The notes beneath the pieces are model-generated. The model searched no databases. It had not been told where the DNA came from and saw nothing but the letters and a program-made list of their open reading frames with translations. Of a DNA stretch of 64,000 nt, positions 28,508 to 37,766 are shown piece after piece. A program made the translations under genes and the position numbers. Position 1 is the stretch's first letter, and each line of letters opens with the position of its first letter. The DNA is from DAIOEK01 sp963721445 (GTDB lineage Bacteria > Chloroflexota > Anaerolineae > Anaerolineales > Anaerolineaceae), in contig CAVRIZ010000005.1 in assembly GCA_963721445.1 (NCBI GenBank), forward strand, positions 1,922,001 through 1,986,000, given 5' to 3'.

Positions 28508-29122
28508 TTACCTTTCCAATTTTGTACCCAGAACAAAGACGTCCACCATTCGGATCAATTCCTCTTCATCCGGAAGTTGGAGGTTTGATTGATCTTGAAA
28601 CATGTTGTCGTAAAATAATTTCATTGAAAATATATGGTCAAATAAGACCGCTAATTCTTCGGCGAATAGCTCAGGCCGGATTACTCCGGCATCCAACTGT
28701 TTCTGGAAATATTTCGCCAATTTGGACATATTGCCGCTGGCACCGATCATCATTGCTTCGCGGAGATCCGGTACATTTCGAGCATCACAAACCAGAACCC
28801 TGAGGATATCCAGGTTTTTGGATGTGTCCTCGATCTGCAATTTTGCCATCTGTAAAATGTCCAGATGATAATTTCCGGTCAAATAGGATTCAAAACGGGC
28901 TGCGAAATTTCCTGCATTGAATGTTTGCATACAACTCATGAGTAAATTCTTTTTACTGCCAAAATGACGGAATATCGTCACTTCATTCACATTTGCCATA
29001 TCTGCTATGGCGCGGGTAGTGGTAGATGCATACCCGATTTTTCCAAATAGTTGCAAAGCGGCGTGAATAATCCGTTGCCGGGTGTCATCCATTTGATTTT
29101 TGGAATTTAATTCTGGTGTCAT
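28508..29122 (-). CDS. TetR/AcrR family transcriptional regulator
   Basis: 204 aa. The N-terminal HTH (about 13-60) reads TRQRIIHAALQLFGKIGYASTTTRAIADMANVNEVTIFRHFGSKKNLL, the standard TetR DNA-binding domain; the rest is a helical ligand-binding domain. It heads a two-gene operon with the membrane protein 28501-27404 and has palindromic candidate operators upstream (29141-29197), so autoregulation is likely. Confidence 0.92.
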   Translation of the reverse strand: MTPELNSKNQMDDTRQRIIHAALQLFGKIGYASTTTRAIADMANVNEVTIFRHFGSKKNLLMSCMQTFNAGNFAARFESYLTGNYHLDILQMAKLQIEDTSKNLDILRVLVCDARNVPDLREAMMIGASGNMSKLAKYFQKQLDAGVIRPELFAEELAVLFDHIFSMKLFYDNMFQDQSNLQLPDEEELIRMVDVFVLGTKLER

Positions 29123-29140
29123 AACAACCTTCTAATTGAC

Positions 29141-29197
29141 CAAGTGATTGCACCCTAATTTTAGCCAATTTGATATAGTAAGCAAGTGATTACTTGC
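29141..29197. promoter_or_regulatory. Candidate TetR operators
   Basis: A perfect palindrome GCAAGT-GATT-ACTTGC (29182-29197) lies 60-75 bp upstream of the TetR start, and a half-match CAAGTGATTGCAC sits closer at 29141-29153. The shared CAAGTGATT element and the size are typical of TetR-family operators. Confidence 0.5.
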
Positions 29198-29304
29198 ATA
29201 TAATCTATATGACATTTTTCGTGATGGATAATTTCCGAAGTAAGAAGGTTTATTTTAATAATCAAAAACGATGGGGAAATTTCAGATTATCTTGTATTAA
29301 ATCA

Positions 29305-29336
29305 GAAACCCGTTTGCATTGAGGCAAACGGGTTTC
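29305..29336. terminator. Terminator-like hairpin
   Basis: Perfect 13-bp stem (29305-29317 with 29324-29336, 6-nt loop) ending in GGGTTTC. It lies about 67 bp past the stop of the 28-aa gene at 29403-29489 (minus strand), where it would end the transcript. Confidence 0.6.
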
Positions 29337-29402
29337 AATTGATAATTACCTGACCATTCAAAAGAGTTCTCTCCTTAAAATGTTGATTGACTGACAAATC
29401 CT

Positions 29403-29489
29403 TTATTCCGGTTTTGGCAACAAACTGGAAAAGGATAGTCCGGCGAAAAGAATCGCCATTACCACTACAACAAACCAGACCATTCCCAT
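29403..29489 (-). CDS. 28-aa single-helix membrane peptide
   Basis: A short reading frame with a near-ideal ribosome site (GGAGGTGG at 29493-29500, 3-10 bp before ATG 29489). It encodes MGMVWFVVVVMAILFAGLS followed by a short Ser/Leu/Lys/Pro/Glu end and a TAA stop, i.e. one transmembrane helix. A hairpin terminator lies downstream. Not recognised; size and shape resemble small accessory subunits of membrane complexes. Support is the ribosome site, hydrophobicity and terminator only. Confidence 0.5.
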   Translation of the reverse strand: MGMVWFVVVVMAILFAGLSFSSLLPKPE

Positions 29490-29775
29490 CTTCCACCTCC
29501 AATAATTCCCACTCTACCTGAAAATAATACTCATGAATAAATACAACTGGATTTACAAACAATATACGCTTTGATGAGATATAAAGTTGCAAATCTTATT
29601 AACATTAACGCCCGAACAACCAAAAAGTTCCAGTAAAATGACATTAATTTGTAATAAAAATCATAATACGGCGAAATTCTGACTAATAATCTCCCCCGAA
29701 GGTCACCCTGAGATAATTAATGCGAAATTAAAGAGAATCCTCCCATAGGGAAGGGTTCAAAGAAAGCGATTAAGT
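29490..29775. other. AT-rich intergenic stretch
   Basis: Between the 28-aa gene and the sbcC stop. I see no coding frame with a ribosome site, no RNA gene and no strong repeat; the left part must carry the promoter of the 28-aa gene, but no clear hexamer pair stands out. Confidence 0.5.
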
Positions 29776-32332
29776 CTATAGAATGGAAACCGTGGATCCG
29801 GATGGAGTTTTTTCAACTTCAATCCGGTTTGGAAAGGCATCTTTCAATTCTTCCAGGTGGGTGATCACCAACACAAGGGCAAAATCATCTTTCACCTCAT
29901 TGATCGCCTCGATCAGACGTTGCCTGCCATTCGTGTCCTGACTGCCAAAACCTTCATCAATCACCAGAGTTTGCAAGCGCGCCCCTGCCCGTTGAGCTAA
30001 AACCCGGGAGAGTGCCAACCGGATGGCGAAATTTACCCGGAAGGCTTCCCCCCCTGAGAACAGCTCGTAATCTCGAATGCCATTTGGGTCGCTGATCTGA
30101 ATCTCGAGGGTTTCCTTTTTCTCATCCCTTGTTTTTAATTCACGACGGGTTAGAAAACGAATATTCATCGAACCAGAACTTAATCGGTCGAGTATATCGT
30201 TTGCCTGGTTTTCAATTTCTGGCAGCGCTTGTTCAATCAATAATGCGGGAACCCCATCTTTCCCGAAAGCGCGTTCCAGGCTCTTAAATCGTATGATGTG
30301 ACGGGATGTTATTTCCCTTTCTTCGGTCAATGACGCTAGTTTCTTCTTATCAGCAGTCAGGACATCCACTTTTTGTCTTGCGGCGCCTAACTCCTGGTTG
30401 ATTCTGCTCTCTTTTTCCACCATTTCTTGCAGTTCTGTATTTTTCCTGGAGAGATCGGGTATCTGCGCAGCTATCTCTGCGAAGGTCGCTGCCGCCTGTT
30501 CGGTTGTCTCCTGAAGTTTTTGTATTTCCTGATCTGATTGAGCTTTTTGTTGCGTGATGTCTTCTATCTCCCGTTCCAATGGCTTCATCTTTGCGCGGGA
30601 AGATTCCAATTCCTGGAAGAGCCGCTCCACTGCTCGTAACTGCTGTTCTTCCTTGCGGAGCTGGTCATGCTGAATGGAGTCATAGCCGAGAGAAATAAAG
30701 TCCTGCTCGATTTCGGCTAACTCCTTGCGAGTATCCGCGGCAAAAGTCTCATTGGCTAATTCCGCTTCGATCTGTTCTAATCGGATATTACCTTTCGTAT
30801 TCCACTCATGCAAGATAATTTCTGACTGTTCAACTTGCGCTTGAATTTGGGTCAATTGCTTTTCCAATTGGAGAAGTTCCCTCTCCCTACTGCTGATGTT
30901 TTCCAAGCTGGATTCAAGAGTACCGCCTTCCTCTTCGAGGGATTGAATTACCTTCTGATTTGCCCTGAATTGATCAGCGAAGATTTTTCCATCTCTTGTG
31001 ATATCTTGTACGAGCTGAGTGCGATGTTCCTCGGTGAGGTCCTGTCCACATAATGGGCAGAGTGGCGTGTGAACCTGTTCCAATTCCTTTCTGCGGAGAT
31101 CAAGGTCTGCCATATCAGTCCGCAATCGATTATTCTCTGTTTTCTTTTCCACAACGGATTGTTCTATTTCTTTCAGTTTCGATTCCAGCTCTGCCCGTTT
31201 GAGAATCTCTTTTTTTATGCCGGTTATGGAGTTCTAAAATGCGTTGAGCGTTCGCTGTCTGGGTGGGATAGATCGAATCCACCTCTTTCACCTTTTTCTG
31301 GTTCAATTGCAGATTTATTTTTTCCTGCTCTAGCGCACCCCGGAACTTTTCAAGCGTGGAAGACTGAATGGATCGCTTCTTTTCAAGTTCAGCCGCCTGC
31401 AACGCCAGGGCGTTCATCTTATCCGATTCTTTTCGGATCAGCTGCCATGCATCAAATCGTTTTTGGATATCTTCGGACTGGTTCAGCAGGGTTTGGATGC
31501 TTGCTTGTTCAGTTTGGCGCTCTTGAAGTCTGGTAAGAAATGCCTGAAATTTTACCCGGGCTGCATCCATCTGTACCTGCAGTAGATCCAGCGTCTTCTT
31601 CTGATTTTTAACATTCTCTTCCAAGCGGCGCAGTCGAATTAGTTCGGTTTCGAGTCCAATTCGTTCGTTACGAATGGAATTGTGAAAACCCTCCAATTCC
31701 GTCAGGCGGGTGCGACGGGCTTCTTCTTCCGCTAGTTCCTGATTTATCTCCGCCATGCGTAGATCAATAGCTGTAACTTCGCTTTCAATGGCTTTTCGCC
31801 TCACCATCGCGCGATCTTTGTATTCCTCCCACACATCCAAACCCAGGATGCTGCTCAATATCCGTTTTCGATCACCGGGTTTTTGAGTGGCAAATTGATC
31901 TGCTTTTCCCTGTAAGAAGAAGGACGCATTGATGAATGTTTCGTAATCCATTCTTAAAACATCAAGAATGACCTTATCAGTGTCTCGGACCCCTTTTTCA
32001 GAAATGGTTTTCCATTGGCTACTCTGAGGATCAAAGATATAAAAATCCACAGTACTACTTTTAGCTCGAGTCTTCTGTCTCTGGATACGATAAGTAGCCT
32101 CTTCGTATTTGAAATCGAAAATTACTTCGCACGATTTTGCCACACCATGAATGATCGAATCATCCGTCTTCCGGGCTTTATTAAAGAGTGCCCAGGTCAT
32201 AGCATCCAATAACGAAGATTTACCGGCACCATTGTTGCCGGATATACAGGCTAAATGGATGGCTGAAAAATCGAGGTCGGTTGTTTCCCTGTATGAAAGA
32301 AAATTGGTCAGTTTCAGATGGATTGGGATCAT
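29776..32332 (-). CDS. sbcC: Exonuclease SbcC, one frameshift in an A7 run
   Basis: SMC-like ATPase subunit of the SbcCD nuclease that opens hairpins and processes DNA ends. The N-terminal piece (32332-31130) has Walker A GNNGAGKSS near residue 34 and the FLQGKADQFATQKPGDRK Q-loop region; long coiled coils follow. The C-terminal piece (31152-29776) contains the zinc hook CPLCG, the signature LFSGGEAFRVNFAIRLALS and Walker B TLVIDEGFGSQD. Frames switch at a run of seven A (plus-strand T7, 31210-31216): removing one A joins NRHKK to EILKRAELES without loss. Restored length about 850 aa. It starts inside the sbcD stop (4-bp overlap). Confidence 0.88.
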
Positions 32333-33600
32333 ACCAGTTTATCCCCAACTTCTGATATTTCATCTGTCCCGATATGGATCTCAGACATAATTTCTCCAGC
32401 CAACTTTTGTAATTCGGCCTTATCGTCATCGGATGTGTGTATCGTGCTCCAGTACATGCTGGTAAGTTCCAGATGGGAGAGTGAAGCAATGGGCAAATCG
32501 GAATCCAATCGAGCCTTGTTCTCCGAGGTGGGTCGGCGAATCAGGTGAAACTCAAACGCGTCTTTTGCAAACTCACGCAACGCCATTTCATCGATCAATG
32601 GTTCCAACTCGCGTGGATAATTGATCACCAACCGGACAATCGCTTCTCGTAGTTTTTCTCTTACCGGTAATGCATTGATGCACATTTCCGTAACAGATTG
32701 GCCGTCTATAAGTGTGATCGACTTATCGATGAAGGAACGAATTCCGGTCAACTTACGAAATTCCACCCTGGTGTTTTTCTTTTCAACGTGAGCGATAACG
32801 AAATATTTCTCGTCAGCCGATTCTCCAAAGTCCACCCGCTCGATCGATCCGGGATAAACCACTGGAGGTTGATTACCGGCATTTAGGTCTTGTTTTTTAT
32901 GAATATGACCAAGAGCGGTGTAATCAATCCGTTTATCTTTTACAAGGGAGCCGGAAAGGTTAAAATCCGCCCCAAGCATCACGGATCGCTCCCCTCCGTA
33001 AATGGCACCTTCAACAGATGCATGTGCCATAAGAATTACAGGTAAAGTAGGGTCTGCTTCCTGGAGAAACAATTCCACCATCTGTGAGAATACTTCCTGC
33101 AGATGCTTGAACGGGTCTACCCCTTCAATTTCCTCCGTGTTCAAGATTCCTGCTGCAACTGTCGAGCGTGTGATCCATGGAAGTGCGATGATCTGAACTT
33201 GCAATCCTTCCAAATCATCCGGTTTTAATAAACAAGGTTTGGATAGGACCCGAATATGAGGCACGGCCAGTGTATCGAATTCCTGGATTGAAAACGCACG
33301 GCCAGCTGCGGGAGATACATCATGGTTACCGATCAACAATAGGGTTGGAATTCCAGCACGTGACAATTTCATCATCCGCTTACCCCATTCGCGTTGATAC
33401 GTCGGCGCGGGTGTACGGTCTTTGTAAGCATCCCCGGCGAAAAGAACCAGGTCTGCTTTTTCCTGGATGGCGGAATCCACAATTGTGTCGAGTGATTTCA
33501 GGAAATCTTCAACCCGCATGGGTAGGCCAGTCTGCGGATTGTGACGCCCATAATTGGCCATATCAATATGCGCGTCTGCAAAGTGGACCACTTTGATCAT
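32329..33600 (-). CDS. sbcD: Exonuclease SbcD (Mre11-like)
   Basis: Metallophosphoesterase nuclease subunit, 423 aa. Metal ligands: Asp9 and His11 (HFADAHID), FAGDAYKD, LIGNHD, ILMAHASVEG and the paired His of ALGHIHKK. It lies 8 bp after proC and overlaps sbcC by 4 bp, so proC-sbcD-sbcC form one transcription unit on the minus strand. Confidence 0.93.
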   Translation of the reverse strand: MIKVVHFADAHIDMANYGRHNPQTGLPMRVEDFLKSLDTIVDSAIQEKADLVLFAGDAYKDRTPAPTYQREWGKRMMKLSRAGIPTLLLIGNHDVSPAAGRAFSIQEFDTLAVPHIRVLSKPCLLKPDDLEGLQVQIIALPWITRSTVAAGILNTEEIEGVDPFKHLQEVFSQMVELFLQEADPTLPVILMAHASVEGAIYGGERSVMLGADFNLSGSLVKDKRIDYTALGHIHKKQDLNAGNQPPVVYPGSIERVDFGESADEKYFVIAHVEKKNTRVEFRKLTGIRSFIDKSITLIDGQSVTEMCINALPVREKLREAIVRLVINYPRELEPLIDEMALREFAKDAFEFHLIRRPTSENKARLDSDLPIASLSHLELTSMYWSTIHTSDDDKAELQKLAGEIMSEIHIGTDEISEVGDKLV

Positions 33601-33608
33601 TGGTTGGA

Positions 33609-34448
33609 TTATTCCGGTTGCAGACTATGATTGATTTCAGCGCCTAATTCTTTCGACCTCTGGTATGCAGCCCAGATTGCTCGTGAAAGCGCTGTTCGGA
33701 ACCCAGCTTTTTCAAGGTAGTAGAGTGCTTCAGCGGATGTTCCGCCGGGAGATGTTACTTGATTGCGCATGGAAGCAGGATGGTCGCGGATCGATTGGTA
33801 ATACAGGACGGAACCCCGTAAGGTACCTACAACCAACTCTTCTGCAATCCTGCGCGGAAATCCCATATGGACACCTGCATCGATCAAGGCTTCCATAAAT
33901 AGAAATACATAGGCGGGGCCGGTACCGGATAAGGCGGTTGCCATATCCAGGTAGTATTCCTCTTCCACGTAGAGTTCGGTACCCAGGCAATTGAGTGTCT
34001 GACGGGCGACTTCCTTCTGGTCTTCTGTTACATCAACAGAATTGGTCCAGACAGAGATCCCTTCCCCAATTCGGGCGGGAGTATTTGGCATCACCCGGAT
34101 AATGGCCGGGTGTCTCAAGGCGTCCGCAATCCGCTGCATTGGAACGCCAGCTAATATGGAGATAATCAATGATCCCGGCTGGATCGCCCCGGATAATGTT
34201 TTAAGGACGCCCAAGATCTTTTGGGGTTTCACGGCTAATATAATGACATCCGCACTTGAAGCGGAAGCGGAGTTATCCTTGCTGCACTGGATGCCGTACT
34301 TCTCTTCCAATGCTTTTCTCCGTTCCTCGCGAGGCCCGCAAGCAGTAATCTGTTTAGGGTCAATTTTTCCCTTTGAAATTAACCCGGATAGAATTGCCTC
34401 GCCCATAACGCCGTATCCGATGATCGCAAAACGCTGCTTCTGTAACAT
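33609..34448 (-). CDS. proC: Pyrroline-5-carboxylate reductase
   Basis: Last step of proline synthesis: NAD(P)H-dependent reduction of 1-pyrroline-5-carboxylate. 279 aa. The Rossmann motif FAIIGYGVMGEAI is at residues 7-19; the C-terminal signature region ATALSGTGPAYVFLFMEALIDAGVHMG and VTSPGGTSAEALYYLEKAGFRTAL are diagnostic. First gene of the proC-sbcD-sbcC unit. Confidence 0.94.
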   Translation of the reverse strand: MLQKQRFAIIGYGVMGEAILSGLISKGKIDPKQITACGPREERRKALEEKYGIQCSKDNSASASSADVIILAVKPQKILGVLKTLSGAIQPGSLIISILAGVPMQRIADALRHPAIIRVMPNTPARIGEGISVWTNSVDVTEDQKEVARQTLNCLGTELYVEEEYYLDMATALSGTGPAYVFLFMEALIDAGVHMGFPRRIAEELVVGTLRGSVLYYQSIRDHPASMRNQVTSPGGTSAEALYYLEKAGFRTALSRAIWAAYQRSKELGAEINHSLQPE

Positions 34449-34520
34449 AAGACTCTCTCCAGATAGATATGGATTAACTATACAGCAAATATTGGTTTGG
34501 ATGTATTTCTGAGAGGAAAT

Positions 34521-35814
34521 TTATTCTTTTTTGAAAGCAGTTTGAGGGTAAGCGAACTGATAATTTCCCAACTGGTCGTGATCATCAGCTCCCCAACAAC
34601 GGATCTCATTGTTCGAGGCAATGATACAGGCGTGACTTCCCACCCAGATAGAGGGATTGTATCGGCATCTTTATGGGAATGATATACGGTGTTAAATGGG
34701 ATAGCACTACTTCGATGGATGTTTTATCCAGGTAATCATCACCCCAACAATAGAGTGTGTCACCTTTCACCGCGCAGGATTCCTGACCACCTGCGGCCAA
34801 GTATGCAACTCCATCATAGAGTCCGACAACAGGGACAGGTTTTGCCTGCGAAACAGTGGAGGCATTTCCTAACTGACCTTTCGTATTCTTCCCCCAACAA
34901 TTGACTTTGCCTTCAATTGTTTGAACACATACATGATACCAACCTGAGCTAATTTTTATGGCAGGTGTTTGTAATCCATTTACCATGACCGGAACAGACT
35001 GGTCTTCAAAATTTCCCTGTCCAGTCTGCCCATCTTTTCCATCACCCCAACACCAAACTTTTCCTGCATTATCCAAAGCGCAGGTATGACTTCCACCCGC
35101 GGATACTTGTACAAAAGCATTTTCCAACCCGATAACCGACAGGGCTCGGTCTGAATATGAATTATTGCTTCCGGCTCCGAGTTTTCCATCCTTGTTGGAA
35201 CCCCAGCAGTAAATTTGCCCGGATTGGTTCAAGGCGCAAGTGTGGGTGGATCCGGCACTAATTTGCCGGATCGTCTGGTCGGTTAACCCTTCAACCAAGA
35301 TAGGTTGAACGGTTTCTTTTACCTGTTCGTTACCCAATTGCCCGACATTGTTTCTTCCCCAGCAATATACTTTACCCAGCCAGTTCAACGCACAGGTATG
35401 ATAAGAGCCGGCAGTAATTTGGGTTATCCCTGTAAGAGAAGCGATGACAGCTTCCTGTGAGTTATCTTGAATTGACTGGCCAGTTTGTCCATACTCATTC
35501 CATCCCCAGCAGCTCACAGTTCCATCGGAATGGAGATGGCAGGTATGGTAATCTCCCAATGCGAGCATCTCATCAACAGGGGGCAGCGATGTAGGCAGCG
35601 GTGTTGAACTCGGATCAGGAATGGGGGCAACCTCAAGGGTATTCACAGGTACCTGAGTTGCAGGCAGAGGAGCCGAAACCGTTGTAGAGGCAGTGGCATT
35701 GCCGGTTAGTGGTATATTTTGAGACAGAACAAGTTGAGAGGAGCATGCAGAAAACAGTCCAATGCCCCCAACGAAGAGTATTATCCTAAACAACCAAACC
35801 AAAAATCCCCTCAT
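34521..35814 (-). CDS. RCC1-repeat lipoprotein, C-terminal frameshift
   Basis: Start ATG 35814 gives a lipoprotein signal (MRGFLVWLFRIILFVGGIGLFSAC-S). After a Thr/Pro/Val linker, about six or seven RCC1-type repeats of roughly 50 aa follow, each with SxHTCAL and VxCWGxNxxGQLG, forming a beta-propeller. The first frame stops at 34606, but the last repeat (WVGSHACIIASNNEIRCWG...) continues in the next frame from about 34660 and ends at TAA 34521, so one extra base is likely near 34650-34670. The role of such surface propellers is not known; probably protein binding. Confidence 0.75.
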
Positions 35815-35901
35815 GATTTCATTATATCCAGGTAGACAGTTGTAAACGGACAAAAAGGTTGTTGTAATAATTCTGTAATAATTAGATAGAAATTAAGCAA
35901 A

Positions 35902-35935
35902 AATAATCCTCCAAACTTGGAGGATTATTTTTTTT
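35902..35935. terminator. Bidirectional terminator
   Basis: Inverted repeat of 13 bp (35902-35914 with 35917-35929, inner bases unpaired as loop) followed by T8 on the plus strand and ATTTTTG on the minus. It ends the 73-aa-frame gene at 35947. Confidence 0.8.
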
Positions 35936-35946
35936 GAAATCATCAC

Positions 35947-36135
35947 TTAGTGAGTGTGTCCGAGGAGGTTTTCCGCTCCTGGAAGTTTACCCACAAGTTG
36001 CTCAGGATGGTGGATAAGAACGGGTAAATGTTCTGGACAAATATATAAACGGATAGCTCGATATTCGATCGGTACTAACGGGATATCTTCAATACTGCGT
36101 TCACAAACAAGGCATTTTGCGAGAGGGTCATTCAT
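35947..36135 (-). CDS. Small CxxC zinc-binding-type protein
   Basis: 62 aa from ATG 36135, chosen for the GGAGCG site 6-7 bp upstream. Contains KCLVCERS and, 21 residues on, ICPEHLP, a Cys2-Cys/His set that could bind zinc; the end is GENLL-GHTH-like with His residues. Not recognised. It has its own terminator and a palindrome in the leader. Confidence 0.6.
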   Translation of the reverse strand: MNDPLAKCLVCERSIEDIPLVPIEYRAIRLYICPEHLPVLIHHPEQLVGKLPGAENLLGHTH

Positions 36136-36151
36136 GATTTCGCTCCAAATA

Positions 36152-36166
36152 GGATAATTATTATCC
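36152..36166. promoter_or_regulatory. Palindrome in the leader of the small CxxC gene
   Basis: Perfect 15-bp palindrome GGATAAT-T-ATTATCC, 17 bp upstream of the start codon at 36135, next to a minus-strand TATAAT (36168-36173). Position fits an operator. Confidence 0.35.
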
Positions 36167-36285
36167 AATTATAATCGATAAACAATAACTCATGTGAGTT
36201 GTAAAACGTCCCCACCAATGGACAAATGTTCTGTTCTTAAGAACCTACGCAATCATTAATTTGTGCCACCGAAGACCATATTTCT

Positions 36286-36639
36286 TTACAGTGCTGGATA
36301 GAGTGGGAAAAGCAATGCTATGCCGAATAAAATTTCAATAGCCAGGCTGATAATGTTTGAATTTTCGTACGAATGATGAATGACCATCGCCGGCAAACGA
36401 GCAGCGGCAATACAGACGTACCCAATTCCAAGCATTTGGTACGCGATCGGATGTCCAAGTATCCACGGGGCTGCACCCATTCCTACGAAAAGGGCTCCGA
36501 TACCCGAACGCATCTCGACCAGACCACGAGGTTGAGTCATCTGTAATCCAGTAAAACGAGCCATTACCTCTGGCCAGATCATCGCGACAACACCCGTAAG
36601 GATTGTCAGGCCGGCAATAATTTGATGTAAGAGTATCAA
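36286..36639 (-). CDS. Four-helix small membrane protein (DUF4345-like)
   Basis: 117 aa, four helices. GLVEMRSGIGALFVGMGAAPWILG and the AARLPAMVIHH segment resemble DUF4345-type proteins. It starts 42 bp after the CPBP protease stop on the same strand and may be co-transcribed. Function unknown. Confidence 0.6.
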   Translation of the reverse strand: MILLHQIIAGLTILTGVVAMIWPEVMARFTGLQMTQPRGLVEMRSGIGALFVGMGAAPWILGHPIAYQMLGIGYVCIAAARLPAMVIHHSYENSNIISLAIEILFGIALLFPLYPAL

Positions 36640-36681
36640 TCAAACCTTCTTTCCAGGTCAGTGATCGTGAGGAAAATGAAC

Positions 36682-37626
36682 CTATTCGGTTACGGTTGGT
36701 AATATCTGACCTTCTTCTGGTTGTGGTTTTTCTTTCCGGAAATTGTTCCAAACAAAGACCGCGAATATGGCAAACACAATTCCACCGAGGACGCCAGTGG
36801 GCATTGGACCGATCAAAGTACTTGGATTACCTTTTACGAGTAGTATGCCAAATCCTGCGGTGCCATTCAATGTCGCGTGAGCGATGACCGCAGGCCATAC
36901 CGATCCGCCCCGAATCGTTAGCCATGAGATCAATGTGCCAACGGTGATACAGAACCAGATCATTGCTAAGAAGCCGAGCCAGGGGAAACCCGCATAAGAC
37001 AAACCATAATTATGTCCCATGGCTATGACCGGCGCATGCCAGATGCCCCAGATCACACCGAGGATTAATACCGCCTTGAGTTTCCCTAGCGGAAGCAGCT
37101 TTTGAAGGAGGTACCCTCGCCAGCCAAATTCTTCTCCGAAAGTGGCAATACCATTTAGAAATGGGCTTAAAATAATGCCCTGGACCATTTGTAGAATGAA
37201 GAGGGTCATAAGTGGGAATGGCAAGACTACATTTTGAGGCATCATCCCAGCCATGGTGGATAGTGACGGGTCAAATGTGGCAGGTCGGACGGCGAAGAAC
37301 ACCAATGCGCCAATTATGGTGAAAAGAGGAGGAAACCACCAGGCTGCCAGCCAGTATTTCCAACCTTTTTTTAATCTTGGTCGGAGATTTGTATCTTTCC
37401 ATCCTTCATGTGTGATCCATCGGGTAAAAATATTCGCCAACGAAGGGGCAAACATATACGGACCTGCGATCAAAAATAACGCCTGAGTTATCCCCGATCC
37501 AGGAATCACTTCAGGAGAATTTTGCAGTCCTCCTGTGAGAAAGACTACCAGAGCGGTGACCCAGGCAATACCAAATGCAAAAACCAGAAATATAACAATC
37601 CTTTTACGATCCACCATGGAATTCAT
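36682..37626 (-). CDS. CPBP family intramembrane metalloprotease
   Basis: 314 aa with about eight helices. The active-site motifs are visible: FGEEFGWRGYLLQ (EExxxR type), GVIWGIWHAPVI with the conserved His, and a final NGTAG motif after AVIAHATLNG. CPBP (CAAX/Rce1-like) proteases cleave membrane or lipid-modified proteins; bacterial members also protect against bacteriocins. Substrate unknown. Confidence 0.88.
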   Translation of the reverse strand: MNSMVDRKRIVIFLVFAFGIAWVTALVVFLTGGLQNSPEVIPGSGITQALFLIAGPYMFAPSLANIFTRWITHEGWKDTNLRPRLKKGWKYWLAAWWFPPLFTIIGALVFFAVRPATFDPSLSTMAGMMPQNVVLPFPLMTLFILQMVQGIILSPFLNGIATFGEEFGWRGYLLQKLLPLGKLKAVLILGVIWGIWHAPVIAMGHNYGLSYAGFPWLGFLAMIWFCITVGTLISWLTIRGGSVWPAVIAHATLNGTAGFGILLVKGNPSTLIGPMPTGVLGGIVFAIFAVFVWNNFRKEKPQPEEGQILPTVTE

Positions 37627-37766
37627 TACCAGCCTCCACTATGCATATCAAAATGACAATCTGATTACCATTATAAATACGTTTCATACTGGAAATGGGT
37701 TGTGAAACGAATATCCATTGAAACCAGATCAGATATCGTGAATATCACCATGCGAATGACGGAAAT

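Noticed and set aside
29335..29592. 85-aa minus-strand frame in the gap after the TetR operator
   Set aside because: No ribosome site and a composition unlike a protein; the overlapping 28-aa frame has the better start signal.
31200..31225. Programmed ribosomal frameshift at A7 in sbcC, similar to dnaX slippery sites
   Set aside because: The needed shift is +1 (skip one A), not the -1 of A-AAA-AAG sites, no stimulatory hairpin or internal Shine-Dalgarno is evident, and many unrelated genes here carry the same type of error.
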